NCBI GenBank assembly: GCA_963760125.1 | Contig: CAVXBV010000007.1 | Location: forward strand, 186,001-250,000 | Length of the DNA: 64,000 nt | Source: RYN-111 sp963760125 | Lineage (GTDB): Bacteria; Actinomycetota; Actinomycetes; Mycobacteriales; SCTD01 | Reading direction: 5' to 3' | Shown here: piece after piece, positions 33,503-43,869 of the stretch | How positions within the stretch are numbered: position 1 is the first letter of the stretch | Layout: each line of letters opens with the position of its first letter | Program-made: the position numbers and the translations under genes | The notes under the pieces: model-generated | What the model saw: the letters and a program-made list of their open reading frames with translations, nothing else | Database searches by the model: none | Told to the model about the DNA's origin: nothing

Positions 33503-34531
33503 CTAAGCAGAGAACCGTGTCGTGCGACAAGCACGTCGCCGTGCGACGACAGCGACCGCGCCCACGCTGGCGGCGGCGTACAGCCACCCCAGCAGGACAT
33601 CAACGACGTAGTGCTCACCGCCGTAGACGAGGGTGCAGGCCATCGTGAGGGCGTAGGCGATGAGCACCGTCTTCAGCAGCGGTCCGACGCGGCTGAAGAA
33701 CAGCAGCAGGAGCATCATGGGGATCGCTGCGTGCAGCGAGGGCAGCGCCGCGACCGGGTTGGAGTAGGCCGCCCCACGCTCGATCGCGGATCCGGCGGTG
33801 CTTCCACCGAGGGTCACGACCGACTCCTGGACGACCCGGTGGATCTCGGTCCCCTGCCCGAGCTTGCCGTTCAGCGCGGCCATCCACGGGGGAGCAGCGG
33901 GGATCAGCAGGTAGGTGACCAACGTGATGACGGTGAGGGTCACCAACACCGCGATGTACCGGCGGAACAGCGGGTAGGCGAGGCACCACAGCACGATCGC
34001 GAGCCCCAGCGAGACCAGGAAGTGCGACAGGTAGACGGGAACGGCGATGGCGTCGTACCAGTGGACGATGCCCTCGTCGAACAGTCGCTCCTGCAGCCAG
34101 ACCGTGGGGACGTGGCCGCCGAACAGGACCTTGTCCAGGTCGATCATCTCGGTCATGTTGGCCCGGGCGGTCCGGCCGTTGCCGGCGTCGTAGGTCGGCA
34201 GGTTCCACAGGGCCCCGCCGACGTCGTTGGCCAGCCCGCGCAACAGGTCGTAGGACCACAGGACCGCGAGCAGCGGCAGCCAGTCGCGGACGACCACGGC
34301 CCGCCACAGTCCCCAGTCGCCGGCGCAGGCAGCCAGCAGGAACGCGAGCATCCAGAAGGTGAGCGTCTCGCGGCCGGTGGGGAACCCGGTCAGTGCGCTC
34401 AGCACGACGAAGGCGACCGCCGTCCACAGCAGCAACCAGCGGCGGCGCTGTCGGGCGCGCAGACCCGCCATCCGCCAGGGGGAGTCGTCCTGGCGCACTT
34501 CGGCGGGAACCTCCCCGGACGCAACTGTCAC
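33503..34531 (-). CDS. PAP2-superfamily membrane protein (inositolphosphotransferase/aureobasidin-like)
   Basis: The 342-residue product has about eight helices and the PAP2 active-site motifs ALPSLHAAIP and GGEHYVVDVLLG, with the catalytic His residues in each. The long form with extra N-terminal helices resembles actinobacterial PAP2 proteins related to inositol-phosphoceramide synthase, so it could transfer a phosphoinositol-type head group or dephosphorylate a lipid. GTG 34531 is preferred because AGGTGG lies five bases upstream; GTG 34540 is possible. The frame continues upstream into leuS antisense, which is not coding. Confidence 0.8.
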   Translation of the reverse strand: MTVASGEVPAEVRQDDSPWRMAGLRARQRRRWLLLWTAVAFVVLSALTGFPTGRETLTFWMLAFLLAACAGDWGLWRAVVVRDWLPLLAVLWSYDLLRGLANDVGGALWNLPTYDAGNGRTARANMTEMIDLDKVLFGGHVPTVWLQERLFDEGIVHWYDAIAVPVYLSHFLVSLGLAIVLWCLAYPLFRRYIAVLVTLTVITLVTYLLIPAAPPWMAALNGKLGQGTEIHRVVQESVVTLGGSTAGSAIERGAAYSNPVAALPSLHAAIPMMLLLLFFSRVGPLLKTVLIAYALTMACTLVYGGEHYVVDVLLGWLYAAASVGAVAVVARRRACRTTRFSA

Positions 34532-34552
34532 GCGAACCACCTTAGGCGGGGC

Positions 34553-34558
34553 TAGGAT
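34553..34558 (+). promoter_or_regulatory. -10 box of the leuS leader
   Basis: TAGGAT lies six bases before the ATG of the leader peptide at 34565. The spacing puts the transcription start at or next to that ATG. No convincing -35 box is seen at 17-18 bases. Confidence 0.45.
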
Positions 34559-34564
34559 GCGGCC

Positions 34565-34597
34565 ATGCAGTTCGTGCTCCTTCCCGGGCCGCGCTGA
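34565..34597 (+). CDS. leuS leader peptide
   Basis: A 10-codon frame encodes MQFVLLPGPR and stops with TGA at 34595. It has adjacent Leu codons CTC and CTT; CTT is rare in such a GC-rich genome. Its stop lies inside the first of two hairpins that end in a T-run before leuS. A ribosome slowed by scarce Leu-tRNA would sit right before the hairpins, as in amino-acid attenuators. The start seems leaderless. Confidence 0.55.
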   Translation: MQFVLLPGPR

Positions 34598-34645
34598 CCG
34601 AACCCCGGTCAAGCGCGGCGCCCTCGTGACCACGGGGGCTTTTTT
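34588..34645 (+). terminator. two-hairpin attenuator/terminator upstream of leuS
   Basis: Hairpin 1 pairs GCCGCGCT (34588-34595) with AGCGCGGC (34612-34619) and GACCG with CGGTC inside it. Hairpin 2 pairs 34620-34627 with 34632-34639 around a GACC loop and is followed by six T residues (34640-34645), a classical Rho-independent terminator. 34586-34594 can instead pair with 34613-34623 and disrupt hairpin 2. Since leuS is the only gene downstream, this looks like conditional termination. Confidence 0.65.
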
Positions 34646-34681
34646 CTTGTCCGGAAGAGCAGAAGACGTGAGGGGAAGCAC

Positions 34682-37153
<2,472 letters not shown>

Positions 37154-37163
37154 CCTTCGGGGC

Positions 37164-38003
37164 ATGTCCCAGGTCGCGGTCGTCACCGACTCGACCGCCT
37201 ACCTGCCCGAGGGCGTCGCGGACAAGCACGAGATCGCCGTCGTGCCGCTGCACGTGGCCCTCGGCCCCGTGTGCGGGCTCGAGGGTGTGGAGGTGCTCCC
37301 CGCCGAGGTCGCGCGCGCGCTGGGGGAGCGCCGGCTCAAGGTGACGACGTCCCGACCCACTACCGACCAGCTCGTCGCGGCGTACCGCGGCTGCGGCACC
37401 GCGCAGGTCGTCTCGGTGCACCTGTCCTCGACCCTGTCCGGGACGTACGACGCGGCTGTGGTCGCTGCGGAGCAGGTGGCCGCTGACGGGATCGAGGTCC
37501 GCGTCGTCGACAGCCGAAGTCTCGCGATGGGCCTGGGGTTCCGCGTGATCGCGGCGGCGGAGGCCGCGTCGGGGGGCGCCTCGCTCGACGGCGTCGAGGC
37601 CGCGGCGCACCAGGCCGACGCGACCCAGGTGTTCTACGTCGACACCTTGGAGCACCTGCGTCGGGGTGGGCGCATGACGGCAGCCTCTGCGCTCCTCGGG
37701 ACGGCGCTGGGGGTGAAACCGTTGCTGGTCCTGCGGGACGGCTCCATCGAGGTCGTCGACAAGGTGCGGACGTTCTCCAAGGCGATGGGCCGGTTGCGCG
37801 AGCTGGTGCGCGAGGCGGCGGGAGAGGACGTCGTCGACGTGGCGGTGCACCACCTGGCCGCGCCGGCCCGGGCGGCGGTGCTCGCCGACGAGCTGCGTGC
37901 CGAGCTGCCGGGGCTGCAGTCGCTGTACCTCAGCGAGGTCGGAGCGGTGGTGGGTGCTCATGTGGGGCCGGGAATGCTCGGGGTCGTGGTGTGGCGACGC
38001 TGA
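37164..38003 (+). CDS. DegV family fatty-acid-binding protein
   Basis: The 279-residue product has the DegV fold: VAVVTDSTAYLPEG, KVTTSRPTTDQ, VHLSSTLSGTYDAA, VVDSRSLAMGLGF and VDTLEHLRRGGRM. DegV/FakB proteins bind a fatty acid and present it to a FakA-type kinase. The plsY gene, an acyl-phosphate-dependent acyltransferase that would use the resulting acyl-phosphate, overlaps its end by 13 bases, which fits this role. TAGCCT seven bases before the ATG (overlapping the leuS stop) suggests a separate leaderless transcript. Confidence 0.88.
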   Translation: MSQVAVVTDSTAYLPEGVADKHEIAVVPLHVALGPVCGLEGVEVLPAEVARALGERRLKVTTSRPTTDQLVAAYRGCGTAQVVSVHLSSTLSGTYDAAVVAAEQVAADGIEVRVVDSRSLAMGLGFRVIAAAEAASGGASLDGVEAAAHQADATQVFYVDTLEHLRRGGRMTAASALLGTALGVKPLLVLRDGSIEVVDKVRTFSKAMGRLRELVREAAGEDVVDVAVHHLAAPARAAVLADELRAELPGLQSLYLSEVGAVVGAHVGPGMLGVVVWRR

Positions 38004-38548
38004 TCGCGGCGGTGGTCGTCGGGTACCTGGTCGGGGCGATCTCGCCGGCCACGCTGATCGCTCGTGCCAGGGGGGTCGATCTGCGGGCCGTCGGTTCCGG
38101 CAACCCGGGTGCCACGAACGCCGGACGGGCCCTCGGGCGGCGCACCGGCCTGCTGGTCGCGGTGCTCGACGTGGCGAAGGGTGCGGTACCGACCGCGCTG
38201 TTCGGGCTTGCCGACCACCGCGCAGCCGTGCTCGCCGGGCTGGCTGCGGTGCTGGGCCACATCACCTCGCCTTTCCTGCGCGGACGTGGGGGCAAGGGCG
38301 TGGCCACCGCTGCCGGAGCCGTGCTCGGCGTGCACCCGCTGTGGGTGGTGGCCGTGCTCGTCGTCTGGCTGGTGAACGTGGCGGCGCACCGGTGGATCGC
38401 CCTTGCCTCGGTCCTCGCCTGCGTCCCCCTCGTGCTCATCGCCGTGGTGACGGGACAGGACCGCGTCTGGGCCGTTGCGCTCGCGCTGCTCGTGGTGGCG
38501 CGGCACACCGGCAACCTGCGCGCCGGTCGTCCTCCACAGGCCCGCTGA
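37991..38548 (+). CDS. plsY: glycerol-3-phosphate acyltransferase PlsY
   Basis: The 185-residue membrane enzyme transfers an acyl group from acyl-phosphate to glycerol-3-phosphate at the start of phospholipid synthesis. The three cytoplasmic motifs are present: GSGNPGATNAGR, GHITSPFLRGRGGKGVATAAG and ARHTGNLRAG. It has about five helices. GTG 37991 lies inside the end of degV, which implies coupling. Confidence 0.92.
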   Translation: MATLIAAVVVGYLVGAISPATLIARARGVDLRAVGSGNPGATNAGRALGRRTGLLVAVLDVAKGAVPTALFGLADHRAAVLAGLAAVLGHITSPFLRGRGGKGVATAAGAVLGVHPLWVVAVLVVWLVNVAAHRWIALASVLACVPLVLIAVVTGQDRVWAVALALLVVARHTGNLRAGRPPQAR

Positions 38549-38608
38549 GCGTCCACACCTCTTCCGGAGAGGGTGCCAGCGCCCAGCGCTCGTCCCTAGC
38601 GTCGCCCG

Positions 38609-39391
38609 GTGCCCTTCCGCTCGCAGCCTCCCGACCCTGAGCTCGTCGCGCGCCTGCACGCCCTGCACGGTGCGGCCCCCTCCCGCGAACCTGCTTCGGA
38701 ACCGGCCGTGTCGACGGGCGGTTGGGTCCCCGCCCAGCCTGCTGCTCCCCTCGACATCGGCGCCGACGCCGACGCTACGCCGACGGCCCCAGGCTCGGTG
38801 CCCCAGCTGCTCGCGGCAGGGCGGTGGGACCCCGGCCGGAAGGGTGTCGCCGCGTTGCTGCTCGTCGGGCTCGTGGCGGCGTCGCTCGCCGGTGTGGTGG
38901 TCCTGCGAGGACGCCCCAGCGAGCAGCCGCTGACGGTGCCCCCGGTGTCCGGTGGGGCGAGTGCCGCTCCCGCAGGAGGCCCGGAGCTCGTCGTGGACGT
39001 GGCGGGGAAGGTGCGTCGACCAGGGCTGGTCCGGCTGCCGCAGGGTGCCCGGGTGGACGACGCGCTGCGCGCAGCGGGGGGAGTCCTGCCGGGGGTCCCC
39101 ACCATGGGACTCAACCTGGCCCGCAAGCTGGCGGACGGCGAGCAGGTGCTGGTGGGGATCGTCGCCTCCGGAGGCGTGGCGGGCGGGGCGGGCGCGGGCG
39201 GGCTGCTGGACCTGAACGCCGCGACCAGCAAGGACTTCGAGGAGCTCCCCGGTATCGGGCCGGTCCTGGCGCAGCGGCTGGTCGACTGGCGCACCGAGCA
39301 CGGCCGGTTCGCGAGCGTCGACCAGCTGCGGGAGGTCTCAGGGATCGGCGAGGCCAAGTACGCCAGCGTGAAGAGCAAGGTGCGCGTGTGA
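38609..39391 (+). CDS. comEA: ComEA-like DNA-binding competence protein
   Basis: The 260-residue product has a cytoplasmic Pro/Ala-rich tail, one transmembrane helix (about 90-108), an SLBB domain (VVDVAGKVRRPGLVRLPQGARVDDALRAAGG) and a C-terminal double helix-hairpin-helix (LLDLNAATSKDFEELPGIGPVLAQRLVDWR). ComEA binds incoming DNA at the cell surface. TAGCGT six bases before GTG 38609 points to a leaderless mRNA. Its stop overlaps the comEC start (GTGA). Confidence 0.93.
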   Translation: MPFRSQPPDPELVARLHALHGAAPSREPASEPAVSTGGWVPAQPAAPLDIGADADATPTAPGSVPQLLAAGRWDPGRKGVAALLLVGLVAASLAGVVVLRGRPSEQPLTVPPVSGGASAAPAGGPELVVDVAGKVRRPGLVRLPQGARVDDALRAAGGVLPGVPTMGLNLARKLADGEQVLVGIVASGGVAGGAGAGGLLDLNAATSKDFEELPGIGPVLAQRLVDWRTEHGRFASVDQLREVSGIGEAKYASVKSKVRV

Positions 39392-42046
39392 GTCAGGTCG
39401 GCGCCGCACCGCTGGACCTGCGGCTTGCCGGACCGGCAGGGGCGGCGTGGGTCGTGGCGTGGCAGGGACGGCTGCTGCCGCCGAACGCCTTGCTGCTTGC
39501 TGCTCCGCTGCTCCTCGTGGTGGCGGGGATCTTCGCGCGGCCGAAGGGGCCTGCGTCCCGCGGAGCAGTCCTCCGTCGACCGGAGCACCGGCTGGTGGCG
39601 GCGGCCTCCCTGGTCTGCGCCGCCGCGTCCGCCCTCGTGACCGGACTGCACGTCCAGGCGCGCACAGTCCGGTCCGCTCGCCGAGGCCGCTGGCCGTGCT
39701 GCGGCGGTGACCGTCGAGGTCACGCTGGTGACCGACCCCCGGCTCGTCCCACCCCGGGGCGACGTCCTGGCGTTCCGGCGGCTGGTCGTCGCCAAGGCAC
39801 GGGTCACCCGTCTGACCACCGCCGGCCGCGAGGTGCGGCTGCGGCAACCGGTCCTCGTGCTGTCGTCCGACGCTGCGCTGCTGGGGCTTCTGCCGAGCCA
39901 GCGGCTACGTCTGGAAGGCCGCGTGCGTGCCGCGGGTCGTGGGGACGACGTGGCCGCGCTGCTGTCCGTCCGGGGGGAGGTGGTGCGCCTCGGCGAGCCG
40001 TCCAGGGTGCAGCGCGTCGCCGGGCGGTTGCGTCAGGGGCTGCGGGACGCCACCGACCCGTTGCCGCACGACGAGCGCGGCCTGCTGCCCGGTCTGGTCG
40101 ACGGCGACGTCAGCCGGCTCGACCCGCGGCTGCAGGAGGACTTCCGCCTGACCGGACTGACCCACCTGACGGCGGTCAGCGGCTCCAACGTCGCGGTCGT
40201 GGTGGGGGCAGCACTGCTGCTGTGCCGAGGGGTCGGCGTCGCCCTGCGTCTCCGGCCCGTGATCGGGCTGCTGGCCCTGCTGGCCTTCGTCGTGCTCGCC
40301 CGGCCCGAGCCGTCCGTCCTGCGGGCCGGGACCATGGGGATCGTCGGTCTGCTGGCGCTCGGGGCCGGCACCCGGGCGCAGGCAGCACCCGCGCTGTGCG
40401 CAGCGGTGCTCGCCCTGGTCCTCGTCTCACCGGCCCTCGCCCCCCAGCCCGGCTTCGCGCTGTCGACCCTGGCCACCGCCGGGCTGCTCGTGCTCGCGCC
40501 CGTGTGGCGGGACCGGCTTGCGCGCCGGCTCCCGCGGTGGCTCGCCGAGGCGATCGCGATCCCTGCCGCGGCCCAGGTCGCGTGCACCCCGGTCGTCGTC
40601 GCCCTGTCGGGGTCGGTGGGTCTGCTCGCCGTACCCGCGAACCTGCTGGCCGTGCCCGCGGTGGCCCCGGCGACGGTCCTCGGCGTCCTCGCCGCGCTCC
40701 TCGCCCCGGTCTGCCTGCCGCTCGCTCAGCTCTGCGCCTGGCTCGGGTTCGTGCCCACCTGGTGGCTGGTCACCCTGGCGCACACCGGTGCCGCGCAACC
40801 GGGTGCAGGGACGTCGCTGCCCGATGGCTGGTGGGGCGCGAGCCTGTCGCTGCTCCTGCTGGCCTCCCTGGCCGTGGTGCTCGCCAGACCCGCACTTCTG
40901 CGCGTGGCCGCGGCGACCACGGCAGGGGCCCTGATCGCGGTGCTCGCCCTGGTCGTCGTCCGTCCGGGCTGGCCGCCTCCTGGGTGGCTCCTGGTCTCGT
41001 GCGACGTGGGCCAGGGCGACAGCTACGTCGTGCGGCTCGACACCGGAGTCCTGGTGATCGATGCCGGACCGGACGCGCAACGGGTGGACCGGTGCCTCCG
41101 GAGGTTGGGGGTGACCCAGGTCGCCCTGCTGGTGCTGACCCACCTGCACGCCGACCACGTCGAGGGCGTCCCGGGGGTGCTGCGCGGTCGGCAGGTGGGT
41201 GAGGTGCAGATCGGTCCACTGGATGAGCCGGCGGTCGAGCGAGAACGCCTGCTCGGCTGGCTGGGTCAGCGCCGGGTCCCCGTCACGCGCGCCCAGATCG
41301 GGGAGGTGCGCCGCAGCGCTGACGTGGCCTGGGAGGTGCTGGACGCCACGGCCCGTCACGGCACCGACAGCGACCCCAACAACAGCTCGATCGTCGTGCG
41401 GCTGGTCACCCGCGGGGTGAGCGTGCTGTTCGCCGGAGATCTCGAATCCGACGCCCAGCGCTCGTTGCGCGAGCGAGGAGCCCCGCTGCAGAGCGACATC
41501 CTGAAGATCCCGCACCATGGGAGTCGCAAGCAGGACCCCGGGTTCCTGGACGCCATCCGGGCGAAGGTCGCCCTGACCCCGGTCGGCGCCGGCAACCCGT
41601 ACGGCCACCCGGCCGTGGCGACGTTGCAGCGGCTGGCGATGGGCGGGGCGCGGATCTACCGCAGCGACCTCGACGGCGACGTGGCCGTGGCGCTCACGGG
41701 GAGCCGGATCGTCACCGTGGGGCGGGGCGGTGACGGGACGCAGGGAGCAGTTGTGGCGTCCCATCACGCCTTACCGCGCGCCACGGGAGTCCTCGCTCGC
41801 CCCGTGCTCGGCGTGCCCGCCTCGGCGCTCACCCCGTGCGACAGCGTCGCGCCGCCGACGCGCGTGCTCCGCCGCGGACCGGTGCGGCAGCGGGGACCGC
41901 CGCGCCGACCCGTCGGCGCGACCCCGCGGCGTTCGCCTGCTGGCTGCCCTGGCAGGGGACTGCCGGGTGGCTCACGGGGGCCTCGCGGGGGCCTCGCGGG
42001 GGCCTCGCGGGGGCCTCGCGGGGGCCTGACGTGGCAGCATGGTCGC
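39388..42046 (+). CDS. comEC: ComEC/Rec2 DNA-uptake channel, apparently frameshifted near the N-terminus
   Basis: The frame starting at GTG 39388 (GTGA overlap with comEA) encodes the N-terminal hydrophobic region for about 92 codons. The homologous continuation (PLAEAAGRAAAVTVEVT and on) lies in the next frame, open as a long ORF from GTG 39707. One extra base near 39664-39667 explains this; dropping an A there would restore an uninterrupted reading. The rest has the Competence channel helices (LTHLTAVSGSNVAVVVGA) and the metallo-beta-lactamase domain (LTHLHADHVEGV, IPHHGSRKQD). ComEC homology ends near 41735, but no stop occurs before holA. It may be a sequencing error, a pseudogene or a shifted start. 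Confidence 0.75.
41736..42046 (+). other. open, non-conserved stretch between comEC and holA
   Basis: This stretch of about 310 bases stays in the comEC frame but encodes Arg/Pro/Gly-rich sequence with no domain I know. It ends in an 11-bp tandem repeat. It may be intergenic DNA that lost its stop, or a linker of a ComEC-HolA fusion. No RNA structure other than GC-rich repeats was noticed. Confidence 0.5.
41971..42027 (+). repeat. 11-bp tandem repeat before holA
   Basis: Four exact copies of CCTCGCGGGGG fill 41981-42024, flanked by a partial copy on each side (CTCACGGGGG before, CCT after). Because 11 is not a multiple of three, loss or gain of one unit would change the frame entering holA from upstream. 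Confidence 0.9.
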
Positions 42047-43018
42047 GTGCCCCCGCCGGACCTGCTCGTACCCCTCACCCTCGTCGTGGGGGACGAGGAG
42101 CTGCTGGTCTCGCGCGCTGTCGGTGCGGTGCTGCGCGCGGCGCGCGCGCGCAACCCGCACACCGAGGTCGTCGACCTCGATGCCGGCGCCGTCGCGAAGG
42201 GCGACCTCGTGGAGGTCCTCAGCCCGTCGTTGTTCGGAGACGAGCGTGTACTGGTGGTGCGCGGTGTGCAGGACCTCGACAAGGACGTCGCCGCCGAGCT
42301 GGTCGCCTACGCCGCCGATCCGCTCCCGGAGATCTGCGTCGTGGCCGTCCACGCCGGCGGGGTCAAGGGGAAAGCCGTCCTCACGGCGCTGGCCGGCGCA
42401 GGCGCGCGCCGCGTCGACGCCCCCAAGATCACCAAGGCCAGCGAGCGTCGCGAGCTGGTCCGCACCGAGCTGCGCTCCGACGGCCGGCAGGTCGCGGACG
42501 AGGCGGTCACCCTGCTCCTGGACGCCGTGGGCACCGACCTGCGTGAGCTCTGCTCGGCGGCCAGCCAGCTCCTCAGCGACACGGAGGGACCGATCACGGC
42601 CGAGGTCGTGGCTCGCTACCACCGCGGCCGTGCCGAGTCGAGCGGCTTTGCCATCGCGGACCGGGCGGTCGACGGCGACCTGCCCGGCGCCCTCGAGCTC
42701 GCCCGCTGGGGAGCCACCACGGGTCTCGCGCCCGTGCTCGTGACGTCGTCCTTGGCGAGCACCCTGCGCGCGGTGGCCCAGGTCGCCTCGGCCGGCCGCA
42801 CTCCGGCCCACCAGCTGGCCGGTCAGCTCGGGATGCCGCCGTGGAAGGTCGAGAAGACCCAGCGCCAGGCTCGGGCCTGGCGCCCGGAGGGCCTGTCCGC
42901 GGCGTTGCACGCGGTCGCTGTCGCGGACGGCGAGGTGAAGGGCGCGGGCGTGGACGCGGCGTACGCGGTGGAGCGCGTGCTCTTCCAGGTCGTCGCCGCC
43001 AGGGCGCTGTCCCGATGA
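42047..43018 (+). CDS. holA: DNA polymerase III delta subunit
   Basis: The 323-residue product is the clamp-loader delta subunit: LTLVVGDEELLVSRAVGAVL, SLFGDERVLVVRGVQDLDKD, the central KITKASERRELVRTEL and the C-terminal helical collar LGMPPWKVEKTQRQARAW. GTG 42047 gives the normal family length. The frame is also open upstream into comEC, so a fused product cannot be excluded. It follows comEA-comEC as in many bacteria and overlaps the next small gene (ATGA). Confidence 0.92.
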   Translation: MPPPDLLVPLTLVVGDEELLVSRAVGAVLRAARARNPHTEVVDLDAGAVAKGDLVEVLSPSLFGDERVLVVRGVQDLDKDVAAELVAYAADPLPEICVVAVHAGGVKGKAVLTALAGAGARRVDAPKITKASERRELVRTELRSDGRQVADEAVTLLLDAVGTDLRELCSAASQLLSDTEGPITAEVVARYHRGRAESSGFAIADRAVDGDLPGALELARWGATTGLAPVLVTSSLASTLRAVAQVASAGRTPAHQLAGQLGMPPWKVEKTQRQARAWRPEGLSAALHAVAVADGEVKGAGVDAAYAVERVLFQVVAARALSR

Positions 43019-43281
43019 CGGGCGCGGTGACGGACGGGACCGCTCCGGCCGACGACGTGGACGGGGAGAAGCGGCCGCTCTACCCGCGCGTGCTGCGGCT
43101 GCAGCACATCCGTCCCAACAGCTGGCAACGCGCCCTGCTGGGGGAGGGGATGATCGCCGCGGGCGCCCTGCTGGCGATGGCCGACCTCGCGTCGGCGTGG
43201 TCGATCGTGGTGCTCCCGGTGGCGGTGGGCGGTGTCGTGAAGTGCCACGACGTGCTCGCCGGTCGCCTCGCGCGCGGCTGA
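43015..43281 (+). CDS. small two-helix membrane protein of unknown function
   Basis: The 88-residue product has a basic region (YPRVLRLQHIRPNSWQRALLGEG) then two hydrophobic helices (MIAAGALLAMADLASAW, IVVLPVAVGGVVKC). I do not know the family, but it looks like a real gene: its ATG overlaps the holA stop by four bases and it ends just before a strong terminator hairpin. Confidence 0.65.
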   Translation: MTGAVTDGTAPADDVDGEKRPLYPRVLRLQHIRPNSWQRALLGEGMIAAGALLAMADLASAWSIVVLPVAVGGVVKCHDVLAGRLARG

Positions 43282-43291
43282 CCCCGAACAG

Positions 43292-43330
43292 CACGAAGGC
43301 GCCGCACCCCGAGGGGTCGGCGCCGTCGTG
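43292..43330. terminator. long hairpin between convergent genes
   Basis: CACGA, GGCGCCG and CCCC on the left pair with GGGG, CGGCGCC and TCGTG on the right around a short GA centre. The stem is symmetric, so it can stop transcripts arriving from both the holA side and the rpsT side. There is no T-run. Confidence 0.7.
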
Positions 43331-43336
43331 ACAGCA

Positions 43337-43606
43337 TTACTTGGAGGCGAGCTCCGCGGCCTGCTTGGCCATCGAGGACTTGCGGTTGGCGGCCTGGTTG
43401 GCGTGGATGACGCCCTTGCTGGCGGCCTTGTCGAGCTGACGGCTGGCCGTCTGCATCGCGGTGGTCGTCGCGGCGGCGTCGCCGGTGGCGGCGGCCTCGC
43501 GGAACTTGCGGACGGAGGTCTTCAGCGCGCTCTTGACCGACTTGTTGCGCAGACGCGCCTTCTCGTTGGTCTTGATGCGCTTGATCTGGCTCTTGATGTT
43601 CGCCAC
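43337..43606 (-). CDS. rpsT: 30S ribosomal protein S20
   Basis: The 89-residue basic protein begins VANIKSQIKRIKTNEKAR and has the S20 helices and lysine-rich pattern (NKSVKSALKTSVRKFREA, KGVIHANQAANRKSSMAKQ). It binds 16S rRNA in the small subunit body. GTG 43606 is chosen by family length with AGGATCC upstream. A -10-like TAGTCT lies at 43678-43683 on the minus strand. It is antisense to its neighbours, as is common beside holA. Confidence 0.96.
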   Translation of the reverse strand: MANIKSQIKRIKTNEKARLRNKSVKSALKTSVRKFREAAATGDAAATTTAMQTASRQLDKAASKGVIHANQAANRKSSMAKQAAELASK

Positions 43607-43818
43607 TGCGGAAGGATCCTGTCCTGGAGCTGAAGAAGAGGTGGGCATGCAGCAGCGAGGCCACACGCGTTCGATCCAGACTAGCAGCCGAGCCGCGCGG
43701 CGAGCGCGCCCACGGACGGGGAAAGCCCGATAGGTTCGACGCGGGAAGATCTGGACACCAGTGGTCCGTGCCCACGCACGTTCAGGACCCGACGCAGGAC
43801 CGACAGGGAGGTGCCGTA

Positions 43819-43869
43819 CATGCCACCGAGTTCACGGCCGCGCCGCACCTGTGACACCGCGCATGCCTA
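43819..43869 (+). other. possible 16-codon upstream ORF coupled to the ATP-grasp gene
   Basis: AGGGAGGTG (43806-43814) is the best ribosome site of the region and sits before ATG 43819, which opens only 16 codons (start MPPSSRPRR). Its stop TAA at 43867 overlaps the ATG at 43863 of the ATP-grasp gene, so reinitiation could couple the two. Confidence 0.35.

Noticed and set aside
28547..34555. Two very long plus-strand frames (28547-31048 and 31091-34555)
   Set aside because: They are high-GC shadows of the MFS, SpoIIE and PAP2 genes, with low-complexity sequence and no domains.
41971..42027. Short repeat array considered as CRISPR
   Set aside because: Units are 11 bp with no spacers; it is a plain tandem repeat.
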